Source: Candidatus Acididesulfobacter guangdongensis
Lineage (GTDB): Bacteria > SZUA-79 > Acidulodesulfobacterales > Acidulodesulfobacteraceae
Length of the DNA stretch: 64,000 bases
Assembly: GCA_004195045.1 (NCBI GenBank)
Contig: SGBC01000001.1
Span: 124,001-188,000 of the forward strand
Direction: 5' to 3'
The notes under the pieces are model-generated. The model saw nothing but the letters and a program-made list of their open reading frames with translations. It ran no database searches and was not told the DNA's origin. Below, piece by piece: positions 46,258-55,131 of the stretch. Both the position numbers and the translations under genes were made by a program. Within the stretch, counting starts at the first letter, position 1. The number at the start of each line of letters is the position of its first letter.

Positions 46258-47460
46258 ATGAAAAGCAAGAAAAAATTATACGCAGTTATCGTTATTCTTA
46301 TAATAGCTATCGGTTTAGCGGTATATTTGATAAAAAAAACAGGCGCGCCGTCATATTCTTATAATTTATATAGGATAAAACCTATAACTATTCAAAAATC
46401 AGTACTGACGACCGGCACGATAAATCCTGTTAACACAATAAATGTAGGAGCTCAAGTTTCAGGTCTTATCAGCAAACTTGACGTCTGGTATAACACCAGA
46501 GTAAAGAAAGGGCAGCTTTTAGCAGAAATAGACCCTACAACATTTATTGAAAGAGTAAATATGGATAAAGCGACATTATCATCGGCACAGGCAAATATTC
46601 AGAAACAGATTGCATTATTAAATTACGACAGATTAACCTATATCAGGGATAAAAAATTATGGGCGGAAAATTTAATATCCCATTCAACCGAACAAAATGC
46701 AAAAAGCGTTTATCTTCAAGACATAGCACAGCTAAAATATTTAAAAAGTATTGAGGCATCCGACGAATCCCAGCTAAAGATTGATGAAACAAATCTGTCA
46801 TACTGTAAAATATATTCCCCTGTTAACGGCGTTGTTATAAACGTTGCGGTAGCAGTCGGACAGACTGTCGCATCAAGTTTTCAGACGCCGACGCTTTTTA
46901 CGATTGGCGAAAATATAAGCAAAATGGAAATTGATACTACAACGAATGAAGCAGACCTCGGAGGGATAAAAAAAGGGGACAAGGTCTCATTCACGGTATA
47001 TGCGTATCCGGATAAAACATTTTACGGATATGTACATAACGTGCGAATTAATCCGACTACCGTTTCTGGTGTTGTAAGCTATAACGTTACTATTTTTTTT
47101 GACAATAAAAATCATTTACTTTTACCCGGTATGACCGCTATACCTAAAATCTATATTGAGAAAAAATCTGATGTGATTGCCGTGCCTAATACGGCATTGA
47201 GATTTGTTCCAACAAGCGAAAATAAATATATACTAAATAAAATTACCGATGAATTAAAATCAGGCGAGGGCGTAGTCTGGATTTTAGAGGAACACAAACC
47301 GGTTCCCGTCATTGTAAAATTAGGTATTAATAACAACAGCTACACAGAAGTAATTTCTAAAAAAATTAAAATAGGTTCGGAAGTTATTACAGGATTAAAT
47401 ATGCCGGGCAATTCACAAAATCAGCAGTTTCAAAGACCAAAAAGAAAAATGTTCTTTTAA
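46258..47460 (+). CDS. macA: MacA/HlyD-type periplasmic adaptor
   Basis: 400 residues. One N-terminal membrane anchor (YAVIVILIIAIGLAVYLI). The lipoyl half-motifs are INVGAQVSGLISKLDVWYNTRV and YSPVNGVVINVAVAVGQTVA, separated by a coiled-coil hairpin (about 90-160). A barrel domain follows, with a characteristic PGMTAIPKIYIE segment. The proximal domain contains VWILEEHKPVPVIVKLGINN. It links the TolC-like channel to a MacB-type permease. SD sequence GGAG about 12 bases upstream. Family secure, substrate unknown. Confidence 0.9.
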   Translation: MKSKKKLYAVIVILIIAIGLAVYLIKKTGAPSYSYNLYRIKPITIQKSVLTTGTINPVNTINVGAQVSGLISKLDVWYNTRVKKGQLLAEIDPTTFIERVNMDKATLSSAQANIQKQIALLNYDRLTYIRDKKLWAENLISHSTEQNAKSVYLQDIAQLKYLKSIEASDESQLKIDETNLSYCKIYSPVNGVVINVAVAVGQTVASSFQTPTLFTIGENISKMEIDTTTNEADLGGIKKGDKVSFTVYAYPDKTFYGYVHNVRINPTTVSGVVSYNVTIFFDNKNHLLLPGMTAIPKIYIEKKSDVIAVPNTALRFVPTSENKYILNKITDELKSGEGVVWILEEHKPVPVIVKLGINNNSYTEVISKKIKIGSEVITGLNMPGNSQNQQFQRPKRKMFF

Positions 47461-47595
47461 TTAAACATTTTTTTAATTAAATTAAATATTAAACAAAATA
47501 GTAATCAAAAAAATTAACTAAAATTAAAATAAATAAATAAGAGAATGCGCAAAATATTAACTAAACTAAATTAATTAAATATTTTTTCATTAAAA

Positions 47596-48291
47596 ATGGA
47601 CGGCAATATAAACAAAACGGTTATAAGACTTGAACATATAGGGATGATTTATAAAACCGGCGCTATTAATTACGAGGCTTTGAAAGATATTAATCTAACT
47701 ATATATAAAGGTGAGTTTTTTTCAATTATGGGTGCCTCTGGTTCCGGAAAATCAACATTAATGAATATTCTCGGCTGTTTAGACCAGCCTACTTCCGGAA
47801 AATATTTTCTTGAAGATGAGGATGTTTCCACGCTGAGCAAAGACCGTCTGGCTGATATAAGGAATAAAAAAATAGGCTTTGTATTTCAGGGTTTTAATCT
47901 TATTCAAAGACTTTCTATAATAGAAAATGTTGAATTGCCTCTGTTTTATGCCGGCGTAGCTCATAAAGAAGCCGTTATGGAAGCAAAAAAAGCTCTGAGA
48001 TTGGTAGATATTGCCGAAAGTAAAGAAAATAATTTCCCAAACCAGATATCCGGCGGAGAGCAGCAAAGAGTCGCCATTGCAAGAGCAATAGTTCACAACG
48101 CTTCGATAATTATGGCGGACGAACCGACAGGCAATCTTGATTCAGTGAGAAGCAACGAGCTTATGTCTTTTTTTAAAAAGATAAACGATGAGAGAAATGT
48201 CACAATAATACTTGTTACGCATGAACCGGATGTAGCCGCTTTCGCAAAAAAACATATAATAGTCAAAGACGGTCACATTGTTGACAATTGA
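47596..48291 (+). CDS. MacB/LolD-type ABC ATPase subunit
   Basis: 231 residues. Walker A MGASGSGKSTLMNILGCLD, Q-loop GFVFQGFNLI, signature NQISGGEQQRVAIARAIVH, Walker B IIMADEPTGNLDS, H-loop ILVTHEPDVAA. The DEPTGNLDS sequence and short length are typical of the LolD/MacB ATPase group. In classical MacB the ATPase and membrane domain are fused; here they are two genes, 288 bp apart. Energises mechanotransmission to the TolC channel. Confidence 0.95.
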   Translation: MDGNINKTVIRLEHIGMIYKTGAINYEALKDINLTIYKGEFFSIMGASGSGKSTLMNILGCLDQPTSGKYFLEDEDVSTLSKDRLADIRNKKIGFVFQGFNLIQRLSIIENVELPLFYAGVAHKEAVMEAKKALRLVDIAESKENNFPNQISGGEQQRVAIARAIVHNASIIMADEPTGNLDSVRSNELMSFFKKINDERNVTIILVTHEPDVAAFAKKHIIVKDGHIVDN

Positions 48292-48333
48292 TGATCAGAT
48301 AAAATTATCGACAAACACAATTTTCTTAAACTA

Positions 48334-48369
48334 ATTAAACTAATTAACCTAATTAAACTAATTAACCTA
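48334..48369. repeat. 18-bp tandem duplication
   Basis: ATTAAACTAATTAACCTA is present twice in a row (48334-48351, 48352-48369), in the spacer between the ATPase and permease genes. Noncoding. Confidence 0.85.
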
Positions 48370-48579
48370 ATAAATTGTAAATTAATATAAATTATGGACC
48401 GACACCATTTTATATATATTTTAATATTTTTTTAAATATAAATATATTATAGATAGCGGCAGATAAAAAATATAAATAAAAATAAATGAAATAATAATAT
48501 GCGCCAATAATATACACCAATGCTATGCGCTATAATTGGCGTCTATCGTAGTTAAATTAAAAAAAATGATAAAAAAATC

Positions 48580-49800
48580 ATGAAATTTCCCATTTTACTT
48601 GATATACAATCTGCGTTTAAAACTTTTACCAGAAATAAGGCGAGGTCTTTCCTTACGACGCTCGGAATAATTATAGGCGTTGCATCCGTCATTGCCACGG
48701 TCAGCATAGGTCAGGGCGCATCGGCTTCGATTCAGAACGCTATTAACGCTCTCGGCTCTAATCTCTTAATAATTCTTCCCGGTTCGTCTAATATCGGCGG
48801 AGTGCAGACCGGTTTCGGAGAACTGTCTACCTTGACTTTGCAGGATGCCAAGGCAATAAGGAAACTGCCTGCCGTAAAAACCGACGCGGCAAACATAAGA
48901 ATGAATGAACAGGTTATATGGAGGGGCAATAACTGGGGCACATCCGTTATGGGAACAAGTTCGACATTTCCCGTAATAAAAAATTGGCCTGTAACTAAAG
49001 GCGAGTTTTTTGATAAGCAGCAGGATAATACCGCCGCAAATGTAGCGGTAATAGGAACGACCGTTGCGACACAGCTTTTCGGTCTTATGAATCCTGTCGG
49101 TCATATCGTTTTAATACACAATGTGCCGTTTAAAATTATAGGCGAATTAAAGGCTATAGGATTCAACGCATTCGGTCAGGACCAGGATGATATAGTCGTT
49201 ATACCGGTGACTACAATGATGGAAAAAATAGCTGGCATATCATGGGTAAATATCATTATGGTATCGGCAAAATCTAAACAAGATACAGGGTTAGCTCAGA
49301 GCCAGATTACCGCCCTTTTAAGACAAAGGCATCATATCCCCCCTCATAACCCGAACGATTTTTATGTAAGAAATCTAACTCAAATTGCCCAGACGGCAGG
49401 CTCAAGCGCTCAGATATTTACAATACTTTTGGCAGCCGTAGCCGCCGTTTCTCTGTTGGTAGGAGGCATAGGAATTATGAATATTATGCTTGTATCCGTT
49501 ACCGAAAGAACAAAAGAAATAGGTATAAGAATGGCGGTAGGGGCAAAAAAGAACGATATACTGAAACAGTTTTTGATTGAATCGTCAGTTTTAAGTTTAT
49601 TCGGAGGAGTACTGGGAATAGGACTCGGCGTGGGTATATCCGATTTAATTTCGGTTGTCTCGCCGCTTCATACAATAATAACTATTGAACCTATTCTTAT
49701 ATCTATTGTATTTTCAGTGGCTGTAGGAGTATTTTTCGGCTTTTACCCCGCTTATAAGGCATCAAATTTGAATCCCGTCGAAGCCCTGAGATACGAGTGA
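48580..49800 (+). CDS. MacB-type ABC permease (FtsX family)
   Basis: 406 residues. N-terminal RNKARSFLTTLGIIIGVASVIATVSIGQGA is the TM1 region of MacB. The periplasmic domain follows (about 60-270, including SSNIGGVQTGFGELSTLTL). Three C-terminal helices contain the FtsX motif LVGGIGIMNIMLVSVTERTKEIGIRMAVGA, then GFYPAYKASNLNPVEALRYE. It is the permease partner of the separate ATPase. The whole tolC-macA-ATPase-permease set is co-oriented. Spacers up to 288 bp, wide for an operon. Confidence 0.94.
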   Translation: MKFPILLDIQSAFKTFTRNKARSFLTTLGIIIGVASVIATVSIGQGASASIQNAINALGSNLLIILPGSSNIGGVQTGFGELSTLTLQDAKAIRKLPAVKTDAANIRMNEQVIWRGNNWGTSVMGTSSTFPVIKNWPVTKGEFFDKQQDNTAANVAVIGTTVATQLFGLMNPVGHIVLIHNVPFKIIGELKAIGFNAFGQDQDDIVVIPVTTMMEKIAGISWVNIIMVSAKSKQDTGLAQSQITALLRQRHHIPPHNPNDFYVRNLTQIAQTAGSSAQIFTILLAAVAAVSLLVGGIGIMNIMLVSVTERTKEIGIRMAVGAKKNDILKQFLIESSVLSLFGGVLGIGLGVGISDLISVVSPLHTIITIEPILISIVFSVAVGVFFGFYPAYKASNLNPVEALRYE

Positions 49801-50116
49801 ACACGTTTTTGTTAATCCTGCAATAGAAAGGTTATCTACTCGGAAAAGGTGTCAGATTAATTTTTTTGCAAATATTTTCTTTGTTAAGTGAACTACTTCA
49901 TATGCAAAAAAAAATAAAATCTGACACCTTTTTCTACACCTTTTCCTTATAATTTTGCTTAACCAAGCAAAGAAATGCATGAATATTTTCTATTGCAGGA
50001 TTAAGGTTTGTATTTTTGCTATATTTTCGCCATACTGCTATGCTATGATTCCGGGGTTTTTTTTCAGGAACAGAACATTGCATTCCCCGTCGCTGTGCCG
50101 ACCATTCACCAAATAT
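49801..50116. other. Convergent spacer holding MITE-like element R5
   Basis: Between the permease gene and mtaB (convergent). Mostly occupied by R5 (49812-50004). The remaining 50005-50116 is unremarkable. Confidence 0.5.
49812..50004. mobile_element. MITE-like element R5 (193 bp), best-preserved copy
   Basis: Terminal repeats TTAATCCTGCAATAGAAA (49812-49829) and TTTCTATTGCAGGATTAA (49987-50004) are exact reverse complements. Inside: GTTATCTACTCGG, then GGAAAAGGTGTCAG (49842-49855) paired with CTGACACCTTTTTC and a further CACCTTTTCC, with the AAGTGAACTACTTCATATGC interior; then TTTTGCTTAACCAAGCAAAG. Noncoding, no target duplication obvious. Confidence 0.8.
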
Positions 50117-51631
50117 TCAAATTGCGGAAGCCCCTGTCTTTAGGCATGGGACTATAACATTCAAGTCGTCTTTTTTCATAAGTATACCTTCAAAAAAGGT
50201 ATTTGGCGGGATTTCTTGGGTATGCCGCATTCTATGTTTTTCATCATGTTTTGCATCATGTCTTTTTTCGGCAATTTTTCCGCCGTTTGCTTCGGCATTT
50301 ATTTTATAATAATCTTGTCCGGTTATTATTTTTTCGTCTGCGCAGCCGCCGTATATTATATTTCCTTTTATATAATTTGAGCTTATTGCCTGACTCTTTG
50401 AGAGACTTAGAAAATTTAGCGTCCTGCCGTAAAATTTTTTATGAAAAATATCTTTCTTGTTTGATGAAATATCTCTTAAGATTGCAGTCCTCTGTTTTAT
50501 TGTTTTCGGATTTATTTTAATTTTACTATCCATAAGAAACGCTTCTGTTCCTTTTCTGTCCGAATAAGAAAATATGTGCATATAATATATGTCCAATTTA
50601 TTCAGATTATTTAACGTTTCAGCAAAATATTCTTCAGTTTCTCCGGGAAAACCTGAAATGATATCGGTACCTATAGCAGCATCTTTAATTTTTGAATTTA
50701 TCTTATTTATTATAGTCAGATATTCTTCAAAAGTATAATTCCTTTTCATTGCTTTCAATATCTTATTTGAACCGCTCTGCAGCGGAATATGAAAATGGTT
50801 CTGTATTTTTTTACTATTTGCCAGAATATTTATTAAATCGTCATTGAAATGAATAGGGTCAATAGAACTGATTCTTATTTTTACCGGAATATCCAGCTCT
50901 TCTATGGCTATTAACAGGGAATTAAAATTCTTTTCCGATTGAGCGTTTGAACTGCCGTAAGAACCGATATTCATTCCAGATATAATAATTTCTTTAAATC
51001 CGGCTTCATAATATTCCCTTATAGAAGACAGAACCTCGCCGAACTTTAATGACCAGTGCGTCGGTCTTGCCTCAGGTATTATGCAGAATGAACATTTTAT
51101 ATCGCATCCTTCCTGTATTTTTAAATTGGCTCGTATTCTTTTTTGTGAAGAAATAAGCGTTTTCTTTGTATCTGCAATATTATTATTATGCTTGTCATTG
51201 CTATAATTTGTCAGAATATTCAGTTTGCTGACGTTATCTATTAATTTTATGCCTGAATTTCTATATTCGGCTTTAGTGTAAGTTTCTTTATTTAACTGGG
51301 CAAAACATCCCGTAAGGATAATAGCGCTCAGCGGATATTTATTTTTTATTCTGTTGAGCATTCTTTTTGTTTCATTATCTGCTTTTTCCGTAACGGAACA
51401 CGTATTGATAAGAAACAGGGGTATATGTATTTTATGTTCGTCAATTTTATGTATATTAGATGCATCTGCATCTACAATATTAAACCCGCGTTTTTTTAAT
51501 AATGATTCAAATTGACCTGCCTCGAATTGGTTTAATTTGCAGCCTGAAGAGATAACGGCACAGTTTGCTTCGCTACCGTTAGATTTAAGTTTTAATATTT
51601 CACCGTCTAAATAATTTAAAAAATCATCCAT
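50117..51631 (-). CDS. mtaB: tRNA t6A37 methylthiotransferase MtaB
   Basis: 504 residues. UPF0004 domain: VISSGCKLNQFEAGQFE (C30), FLINTCSVTEKADNETKRM, and ILTGCFAQLN. Radical SAM motif: EGCDIKCSFCIIPEARP. The GCK-x-N-Q-x-E and NTCSVTEKAD versions place it in the MtaB (e-MtaB/YqeV) group that makes ms2t6A, rather than MiaB or RimO. The C-terminal tail (about 60 residues, HDAKHDEKHRMRH) is unusually His-rich and hydrophilic. No partner genes in the neighbourhood, convergent with the exporter. Confidence 0.88.
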   Translation of the reverse strand: MDDFLNYLDGEILKLKSNGSEANCAVISSGCKLNQFEAGQFESLLKKRGFNIVDADASNIHKIDEHKIHIPLFLINTCSVTEKADNETKRMLNRIKNKYPLSAIILTGCFAQLNKETYTKAEYRNSGIKLIDNVSKLNILTNYSNDKHNNNIADTKKTLISSQKRIRANLKIQEGCDIKCSFCIIPEARPTHWSLKFGEVLSSIREYYEAGFKEIIISGMNIGSYGSSNAQSEKNFNSLLIAIEELDIPVKIRISSIDPIHFNDDLINILANSKKIQNHFHIPLQSGSNKILKAMKRNYTFEEYLTIINKINSKIKDAAIGTDIISGFPGETEEYFAETLNNLNKLDIYYMHIFSYSDRKGTEAFLMDSKIKINPKTIKQRTAILRDISSNKKDIFHKKFYGRTLNFLSLSKSQAISSNYIKGNIIYGGCADEKIITGQDYYKINAEANGGKIAEKRHDAKHDEKHRMRHTQEIPPNTFFEGILMKKDDLNVIVPCLKTGASAI

Positions 51632-51731
51632 TACGACCTATTAACCCTATTTGACCCATTGTGACTATATTTGAGCTATCAACTTTATTTAATAACCTAT
51701 ATTCAATAAGCCGTTCCTGCCTATTATCTGC

Positions 51732-51851
51732 TATCCGGTTGTATATTCGGCTTATGTACTGCAGGCAGAGACCTTAAAATATTCGGAAACTAACAAAATA
51801 TCTTTATTATCCGGTTGTATATTCGGCTTATTCACTGCAGAGACCTTAATT
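51732..51851. repeat. Direct repeat of the iscS-like gene end
   Basis: TATCCGGTTGTATATTCGGC, followed by TTATGTACTGCAGGCAGAGACCTTAA (51732-51777), recurs at 51808-51849 as the same word plus TTATTCACTGCAGAGACCTTAA. The second copy includes the stop codon and last codons of the cysteine desulfurase, so the gene end has been copied about 76 bp downstream. Confidence 0.75.
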
Positions 51852-53004
51852 TAAGCACGGATTTTTTTACAGCGTTCACCGCATATTCTATATCGTCTTC
51901 GGTCGTCCATCTGCCTATACTGAATCTTATAGCGGATTGAACCCTTGCGCCGTCGTATCCGTGAGCTTCAAGAACGTGGGATTTGACTAATGCGCCGGCA
52001 TTACACGCAGAACCTGCGGAGGCGCTAATGCCGTAAAGGTCAAGATTAAATAGAAGCGTCTCGGCTTTTATTCCGTCGATAGATATGTTTATAGTATTTT
52101 TGAGCCTATTTACAGGATGACCGTTTAATCTGACATTATCTACGGCAGAGAATAATTTATCTAAAAACATAGAACCCAAAAAATTTATTTTTTTAAGATT
52201 TTCTTCCGCATTATTTTTAACTATTTCTAAAGCCTTTGCAATAGAAACTATGCCTGCAGTGTTTTCCGTACCGCCCCTATAGCCGCGTTCCTGATGTCCC
52301 CCGTGTATTATAGGGTCAATTTTAATGCCCTTTTTAATATACAGCACGCCATTGCCTTTCATAGCATAAAATTTATGCCCTGAAAAACTGCACATATCTA
52401 AAGGCGTATCTTTCAGGGAAAAATAATGTTTTCCGATAACCTGCACTACATCGCTGTGTATTACAATATTTTCATTTATTTTTTTTATTTCGTTTATAAT
52501 ATTTTTTAACGGGAATATTGTCCCTGTTTCATTGTTTGCACCCATAATTGAAATCAAAACAGTATTTTCTTTGATTGACGACAATAAATCGTCAATGAGA
52601 AGCTCGCCGAAATTATTAATGCCTATATAAGTGGTTTCAATACCCTGAGTTTCTAAAAATTGAAAGGTATTTAAGACTGCATGGTGCTCTACCGCCGTCG
52701 TGATAATATGCAGTTTTCTGTCTTTATCTTTATTGACAGACATGAGACGATTAATATATCCTACAATAGCAAGATTAATAGATTCTGTTCCTGAAGATGT
52801 AAAAATCAATTCATCTTCAAAATTGGCATCTAAAAACAATTTAATAAATTGCCTTGAATCTTCTATTAAAATTCTTGCAGCCCTCCCTTCTTCATAAAGA
52901 CTGGAAGGATTTCCTGAAATATTTTTTAAAACATTGCACACGTCTTCCAAGACATCCGGGTCTAAGGGCGTTGTAGCGTTATAGTCTAAATAAATTCTTG
53001 GCAT
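51832..53004 (-). CDS. iscS: Cysteine desulfurase (NifS/IscS family)
   Basis: 390 residues. PLP-dependent removal of S from cysteine. YLDYNATTPLDPDVLE is the N-terminal signature; the PLP lysine is Lys211 in FSGHKFYAMKG; TTAVEHHAVLNT holds the PLP-stacking His. The catalytic Cys334 in SAGSACNAGA lies on the mobile loop. GYRGGTENTAGIVS and RFSIGRWTTEDDI are conserved. Supplies sulfur to MnmA and Fe-S assembly. Co-oriented with iscR and cysE upstream; isc genes such as iscU are not adjacent. Confidence 0.95.
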   Translation of the reverse strand: MPRIYLDYNATTPLDPDVLEDVCNVLKNISGNPSSLYEEGRAARILIEDSRQFIKLFLDANFEDELIFTSSGTESINLAIVGYINRLMSVNKDKDRKLHIITTAVEHHAVLNTFQFLETQGIETTYIGINNFGELLIDDLLSSIKENTVLISIMGANNETGTIFPLKNIINEIKKINENIVIHSDVVQVIGKHYFSLKDTPLDMCSFSGHKFYAMKGNGVLYIKKGIKIDPIIHGGHQERGYRGGTENTAGIVSIAKALEIVKNNAEENLKKINFLGSMFLDKLFSAVDNVRLNGHPVNRLKNTINISIDGIKAETLLFNLDLYGISASAGSACNAGALVKSHVLEAHGYDGARVQSAIRFSIGRWTTEDDIEYAVNAVKKSVLKLRSLQ

Positions 53005-53252
53005 TATTGTTATGTTTAAATTTATTTTTTATTTTATAATTTACTTACGTTTTACTTGTATGTTTTATTTGCAATTTACCTAAATTGCAAATAAATATAA
53101 TACAAAAAAACTTTATTGCCTTATTTCCATGCAGTTAAAGTTAATATCTCTACACTACAGCTGGCTAAAGTATGCAGCTCCAAGGCAGTTGTCGATAATT
53201 TATTATGCTTTATAAAGAGTTATATATTATTTATATATTATATTGTAATTAT

Positions 53253-53750
53253 TTACGATTTATTACAATTTTTATCGGCATTTTCTAAAGTCTCCTGCAG
53301 GTCATTGTTTTTAATATTATAATTATTCTTAATATTATACTCCGATATGACATCTGCAATAGAAATTGAATTAAGGAACTCTATAATTTTTGAAGATATG
53401 GAATTCCACATATCAAAAGCCAAACATATAGATTGCCTTTCGCATCCTTTTTTATTATGTTCTTTGCTGACGCAGCTGATGATATCAATGGGTTCAACCG
53501 AAGCAATAAGATCGCCTATAAATATTTTTGACGGATCCTGATTAAGGAGGTAGCCGCCGCCGGGACCTCTCAGGCTTTTAACTATTCCTGCCTTTTTCAA
53601 CGTAAAAAAAATCTGCTCTAAATATGTTAAAGATATAGATTCGCGCTTAGCAATATCTTTTAAACTGATAGGCACGCTATTATTCTTTGAATTGTATGCA
53701 AGGTCGATAATAGCTCTCACCGCATATTGACCCCTGGAAGATAATCTCAT
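53253..53750 (-). CDS. Rrf2-family regulator (IscR-like)
   Basis: 165 residues. The wing helix-turn-helix begins MRLSSRGQYAVRAIIDLAY and includes ISLKDIAKRESISLTYLEQIF and GIVKSLRGPGGGYLL, all standard for Rrf2. Three Cys in the cluster loop, C-x8-C-x5-C (SCVSKEHNKKGCERQSICLA), bind an Fe-S cluster as in IscR. It should sense Fe-S status and regulate iscS. It lies 249 bp upstream of iscS. C-terminal tail Asn/Lys-rich and non-conserved. Confidence 0.93.
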   Translation of the reverse strand: MRLSSRGQYAVRAIIDLAYNSKNNSVPISLKDIAKRESISLTYLEQIFFTLKKAGIVKSLRGPGGGYLLNQDPSKIFIGDLIASVEPIDIISCVSKEHNKKGCERQSICLAFDMWNSISSKIIEFLNSISIADVISEYNIKNNYNIKNNDLQETLENADKNCNKS

Positions 53751-53797
53751 ATTTTGTCAGTTTGAATTATTTAGCATCTGAATTATTTAACTTTGAA

Positions 53798-54454
53798 TTA
53801 TTTAACTTTTGAATTTGTATCCATATTTTTTATTTTATTTTCCAGTTCTGTAATTCTTTGTTTTAATGTTTCAATCTCATAATAATTGGGGTCAAAAAGT
53901 TTATGATGTTCAAGGTCAACATGGTCATGAACTTCAGATTCGTCTCTCTTGATAGATTTAGCAGGAACTCCCGCCACCGTAGAGTGAGGCGGAACGCCGC
54001 TGACAACAACAGAATTGGAACCTATTTTGCTGTCATGACCTACCGTAAACGGACCTAATATCTTTGCTCCTGCTCCTATCATAACATTATCTTCAATGGT
54101 CGGGTGCCTTTTTTCTTTTTTCCAGCTTATTCCTCCCAGCGTAACCCCGTGATATATTGTAACGTCATTGCCTATTTCAGCCGTTTCGCCTATTACCACT
54201 CCCATGCCGTGGTCTATAAAAAACCTTCTGCCTATTTTAGCTCCAGGATGAATTTCTATGCCGGTAACAAATCTTGCAAATTGCGATATCAGCCTTGCCG
54301 GCAATTTAACGTTATGAATCCATAAAAAATGCGATATTTTATGAAAATAGATAGCATGAAGCCCGGGATAGCAAAGCAAAACTTCTAAAGTGCTCCTTGC
54401 CGCAGGGTCCCTTTCAAATACTGAATCGATATCTTCTTTTATAATTTTAAACAT
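53798..54454 (-). CDS. cysE: Serine O-acetyltransferase CysE
   Basis: 218 residues. Left-handed beta-helix with hexapeptide repeats: [59 protein letters not shown] and [15 protein letters not shown]. The helical N-terminal domain contains [21 protein letters not shown], and the catalytic DHG and HGV sequences are present. First step of cysteine synthesis, supplying the substrate of the desulfurase downstream. Same strand as iscR (47 bp). Confidence 0.95.
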   Translation of the reverse strand: MFKIIKEDIDSVFERDPAARSTLEVLLCYPGLHAIYFHKISHFLWIHNVKLPARLISQFARFVTGIEIHPGAKIGRRFFIDHGMGVVIGETAEIGNDVTIYHGVTLGGISWKKEKRHPTIEDNVMIGAGAKILGPFTVGHDSKIGSNSVVVSGVPPHSTVAGVPAKSIKRDESEVHDHVDLEHHKLFDPNYYEIETLKQRITELENKIKNMDTNSKVK

Positions 54455-54806
54455 TAAGCTATATATATTTCTTAACGGTTTTAACGATATTGATAATTTT
54501 GATAATTCTAATAATTTTAATAATTTTGATAATTCTAATAATTTTAATAATTTTAATAATTTTAATAATTTTAATAATTTTTTTTTGAATTATTAGAATT
54601 ATGTTATATAATGAAAAAATCAAACTGACATACTACGATTATATCATTGTATTATTGCACAGTTATACTAATATAACAAATTTTATATCATTTTTAAATA
54701 TGATTATAAATAAGTCAGGCAAAACATCATCTTATATATATTAAGTGAAAGCTCGAAAAGAATACAAAAGAACCATAATACTAAAAAATTAGGAGAGAAA
54801 GAAAAA
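54455..54806. other. Divergent region with AATAATTTT microsatellite
   Basis: Between cysE and the small Trx-like gene. Bases 54488-54582 hold about ten copies of AATAATTTT/GATAATTCT-like units. No gene recognised; AGGAGAG precedes the next gene's ATG. Confidence 0.5.
54488..54582. repeat. AATAATTTT microsatellite
   Basis: Nine-base units of GATAATTTT, GATAATTCT and AATAATTTT in tandem, upstream of the cysE start. Confidence 0.85.
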
Positions 54807-55127
54807 ATGGAGAAAGTTATAGTTAAAATTATTACTAAAAATCCGCCTCACGGAAGGTGCAGGATGTACACTTCTATAGTATGGCTTATGATGAATTATT
54901 ATAAAAATGTTACAATAAACATTATACCTGAAATTTATAGAAACGCCGATGACCCTGATGCTCCATGCGTTATAGTCAACGGGAAACTCATAGAACCATC
55001 CAATACAATTTATGTTTCAGGAGAAGATTTAGTATCTGCTATGAATGGAGCAGGGGCAATATCATATGAAGAAATTCAACCCGATATTCTTAAATTTGAC
55101 GAAATTATTGAACAATGTCTGAGTTGA
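54807..55127 (+). CDS. Small thioredoxin-like protein, function unknown
   Basis: 106 residues. A beta-alpha-beta start (KVIVKIITKNPPHGRCRMYTS) with one Cys (C18) where thioredoxins have CxxC. APCVIVNGKLIEPSNTIYVS looks like the cis-Pro/second half of a thioredoxin-like fold, with a second Cys (C53-54) before the strand, and a third Cys near the end (C104). It stops 4 bases before the mnmA start codon, so the pair is surely translated together. A sulfur-relay or redox role for MnmA is an inference from position and Cys placement. Confidence 0.6.
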   Translation: MEKVIVKIITKNPPHGRCRMYTSIVWLMMNYYKNVTINIIPEIYRNADDPDAPCVIVNGKLIEPSNTIYVSGEDLVSAMNGAGAISYEEIQPDILKFDEIIEQCLS

Positions 55128-55131
55128 TAGC

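Noticed and set aside
49955-50143. ORF overlapping the end of R5
   Set aside because: It begins within the repeat, has no SD sequence and runs antisense into mtaB.
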